Source of the DNA: Ewingella allii
Lineage (GTDB): Bacteria; Pseudomonadota; Gammaproteobacteria; Enterobacterales; Enterobacteriaceae
NCBI RefSeq assembly: GCF_044430645.1
Contig: NZ_JAWUDN010000009.1
Coordinates: 62,001 to 126,000 of the forward strand
Length of the DNA: 64,000 nt
Direction of reading: 5' to 3'
Below are positions 63,315 through 64,000 of this stretch, piece after piece. Below the pieces are notes generated by a model. It searched no databases. It was not told the origin of the DNA and was given only the letters and a program-made list of their open reading frames with translations. How positions within the stretch are numbered: position 1 is the stretch's first letter; every line of letters begins with the position of its first letter. A program made the translations under genes and the position numbers.

Positions 63315-63965
63315 TTACTCTTTATCAACCGGCTGAGAACTCACCGATGAGAGATAGTTCAGCAGTGCGATATCGTTCTCTACGCCCAGTTTTAGCATGG
63401 CGGATTTCTTCTGGCTACTGATGGTTTTGATACTGCGGTTAAGCTTCTTCGCAATCTCAGTGACCAGGAAACCTTCTGCGAACAGGCGCAGAACTTCGCT
63501 CTCTTTCGGCGAAAGACGCTTGTCACCGTAACCATTAGCGCTGATTTTTTCCAGCAATTTAGCCACGCTGTCCGGCGTGAATTTCTTCCCTTTCTGCAAA
63601 GCAGCCAGTGCTTTTGGCAGGTCGGTCGGCGCGCCTTGTTTTAGTACGATACCCTCGATGTCCAGATCCAACACCGAGCTAAGAATAGCCGGGTTGTTGT
63701 TCATGGTCAGGACGATAATCGACAATTGTGGGTAGTGGCGCTTAATGTATTTGATAAGCGTAATGCCATCACCGTACTTATCGCCTGGCATAGACAGGTC
63801 GGTGATCAGAACATGAGCATCCAATTTGCTCAGGCTATTGATAAGCGCAGTAGAATCCTCGAACTCACCTACCACATTTACCCATTCAATTTGTTCAAGT
63901 GACTTACGAATACCAAACAGGACAATAGGATGGTCATCAGCGATAATTACGTTCATATTATTCAT
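63315..63965 (-). CDS. rcsB: Response regulator RcsB
   Basis: Transcription factor of the Rcs phosphorelay controlling capsule, motility and envelope genes, 216 residues. The receiver domain has Asp10/Asp11 and the phospho-acceptor Asp56 (ITDLSMPGD), and Lys near 109. The C-terminal LuxR-type helix-turn-helix is LSPKESEVLRLFAEGFLVTEI and onwards (about 150-205). It is almost identical to the E. coli protein and starts at MNNMNVIIADD. Confidence 0.98.
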   Translation of the reverse strand: MNNMNVIIADDHPIVLFGIRKSLEQIEWVNVVGEFEDSTALINSLSKLDAHVLITDLSMPGDKYGDGITLIKYIKRHYPQLSIIVLTMNNNPAILSSVLDLDIEGIVLKQGAPTDLPKALAALQKGKKFTPDSVAKLLEKISANGYGDKRLSPKESEVLRLFAEGFLVTEIAKKLNRSIKTISSQKKSAMLKLGVENDIALLNYLSSVSSQPVDKE

Positions 63966-63969
63966 GTGA

Positions 63970-64000
63970 TTAGCTACCTTGCTGCAGCAGTCTGGAGACA
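63970..64000 (-). CDS. rcsD: Probable last codons of rcsD (cut by the window edge)
   Basis: On the minus strand, the frame ...VSRLLQQGS ends in TAA 4 bp before rcsB. rcsD always lies directly upstream of rcsB in Enterobacterales, so this is likely its 3' end. Only nine codons are visible, so the frame is not proven. Confidence 0.4.
   Translation of the reverse strand, partial: VSRLLQQGS

Overview
The window is a 64 kb piece of chromosomal core from a member of the Enterobacterales. Gene order and protein similarity (yfcH-yfcG-yfcD-pta-ackA-yfbVU-yfbTS-yfbR-alaA-lrhA-nuoA-N-elaB-menFDHBCE, then yfaZ-yfaY-yfaE-nrdBA-ubiG-gyrA-rcsC-rcsB) follow the Escherichia coli arrangement, with differences that fit a Yersiniaceae-type genome such as Serratia, Rahnella, Rouxiella or Ewingella. 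I cannot fix the genus from sequence reading alone. No rRNA, tRNA, CRISPR array, transposase or prophage gene was seen.

Layout. 0-6.5 kb: pepT, an orphan DppA-like periplasmic binding protein, a large palindromic non-coding repeat, yfcH, yfcG and yfcD. 6.5-12 kb: an accessory sugar locus with a LacI-type regulator divergent from an ascorbate-type PTS (EIIA, EIIB, EIIC) and a split transketolase. The divergent region carries three spaced operator-like palindromes and a perfect CRP site. 12-22 kb: acetate overflow (pta, ackA) and the yfbV, yfbU, yfbT, yfbS, yfbR, alaA block. 22-39.6 kb: lrhA and the complete 13-gene nuo operon (complex I, with fused nuoCD). 39.8-48 kb: a DUF1097 membrane protein, elaB and the men operon for menaquinone. 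48-52.5 kb: a catalase, the YfaZ porin-like protein, two tandem ERIC repeats, yfaY (CinA-like) and a second copy of the palindromic repeat. 52-64 kb: class Ia ribonucleotide reductase with its ferredoxin (yfaE, nrdB, nrdA), ubiG, gyrA, rcsC and rcsB, with what is probably the last codons of rcsD at the window edge.

How the parts fit. Complex I (nuo), menaquinone (men), ubiquinone (ubiG) and the acetate pathway (ackA-pta) supply respiratory and fermentative energy metabolism. The PTS plus split transketolase is the only clear catabolic cassette, and its substrate is unknown. The most unusual non-coding structure is a composite palindromic repeat found twice in opposite orientations, each time exactly between convergent genes. 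One copy carries about 530 bp of extra nested inverted repeats and the other a (TTGAAG)7 hexanucleotide tract. All statements come from reading the sequence and from memory of the families; no database search was run.
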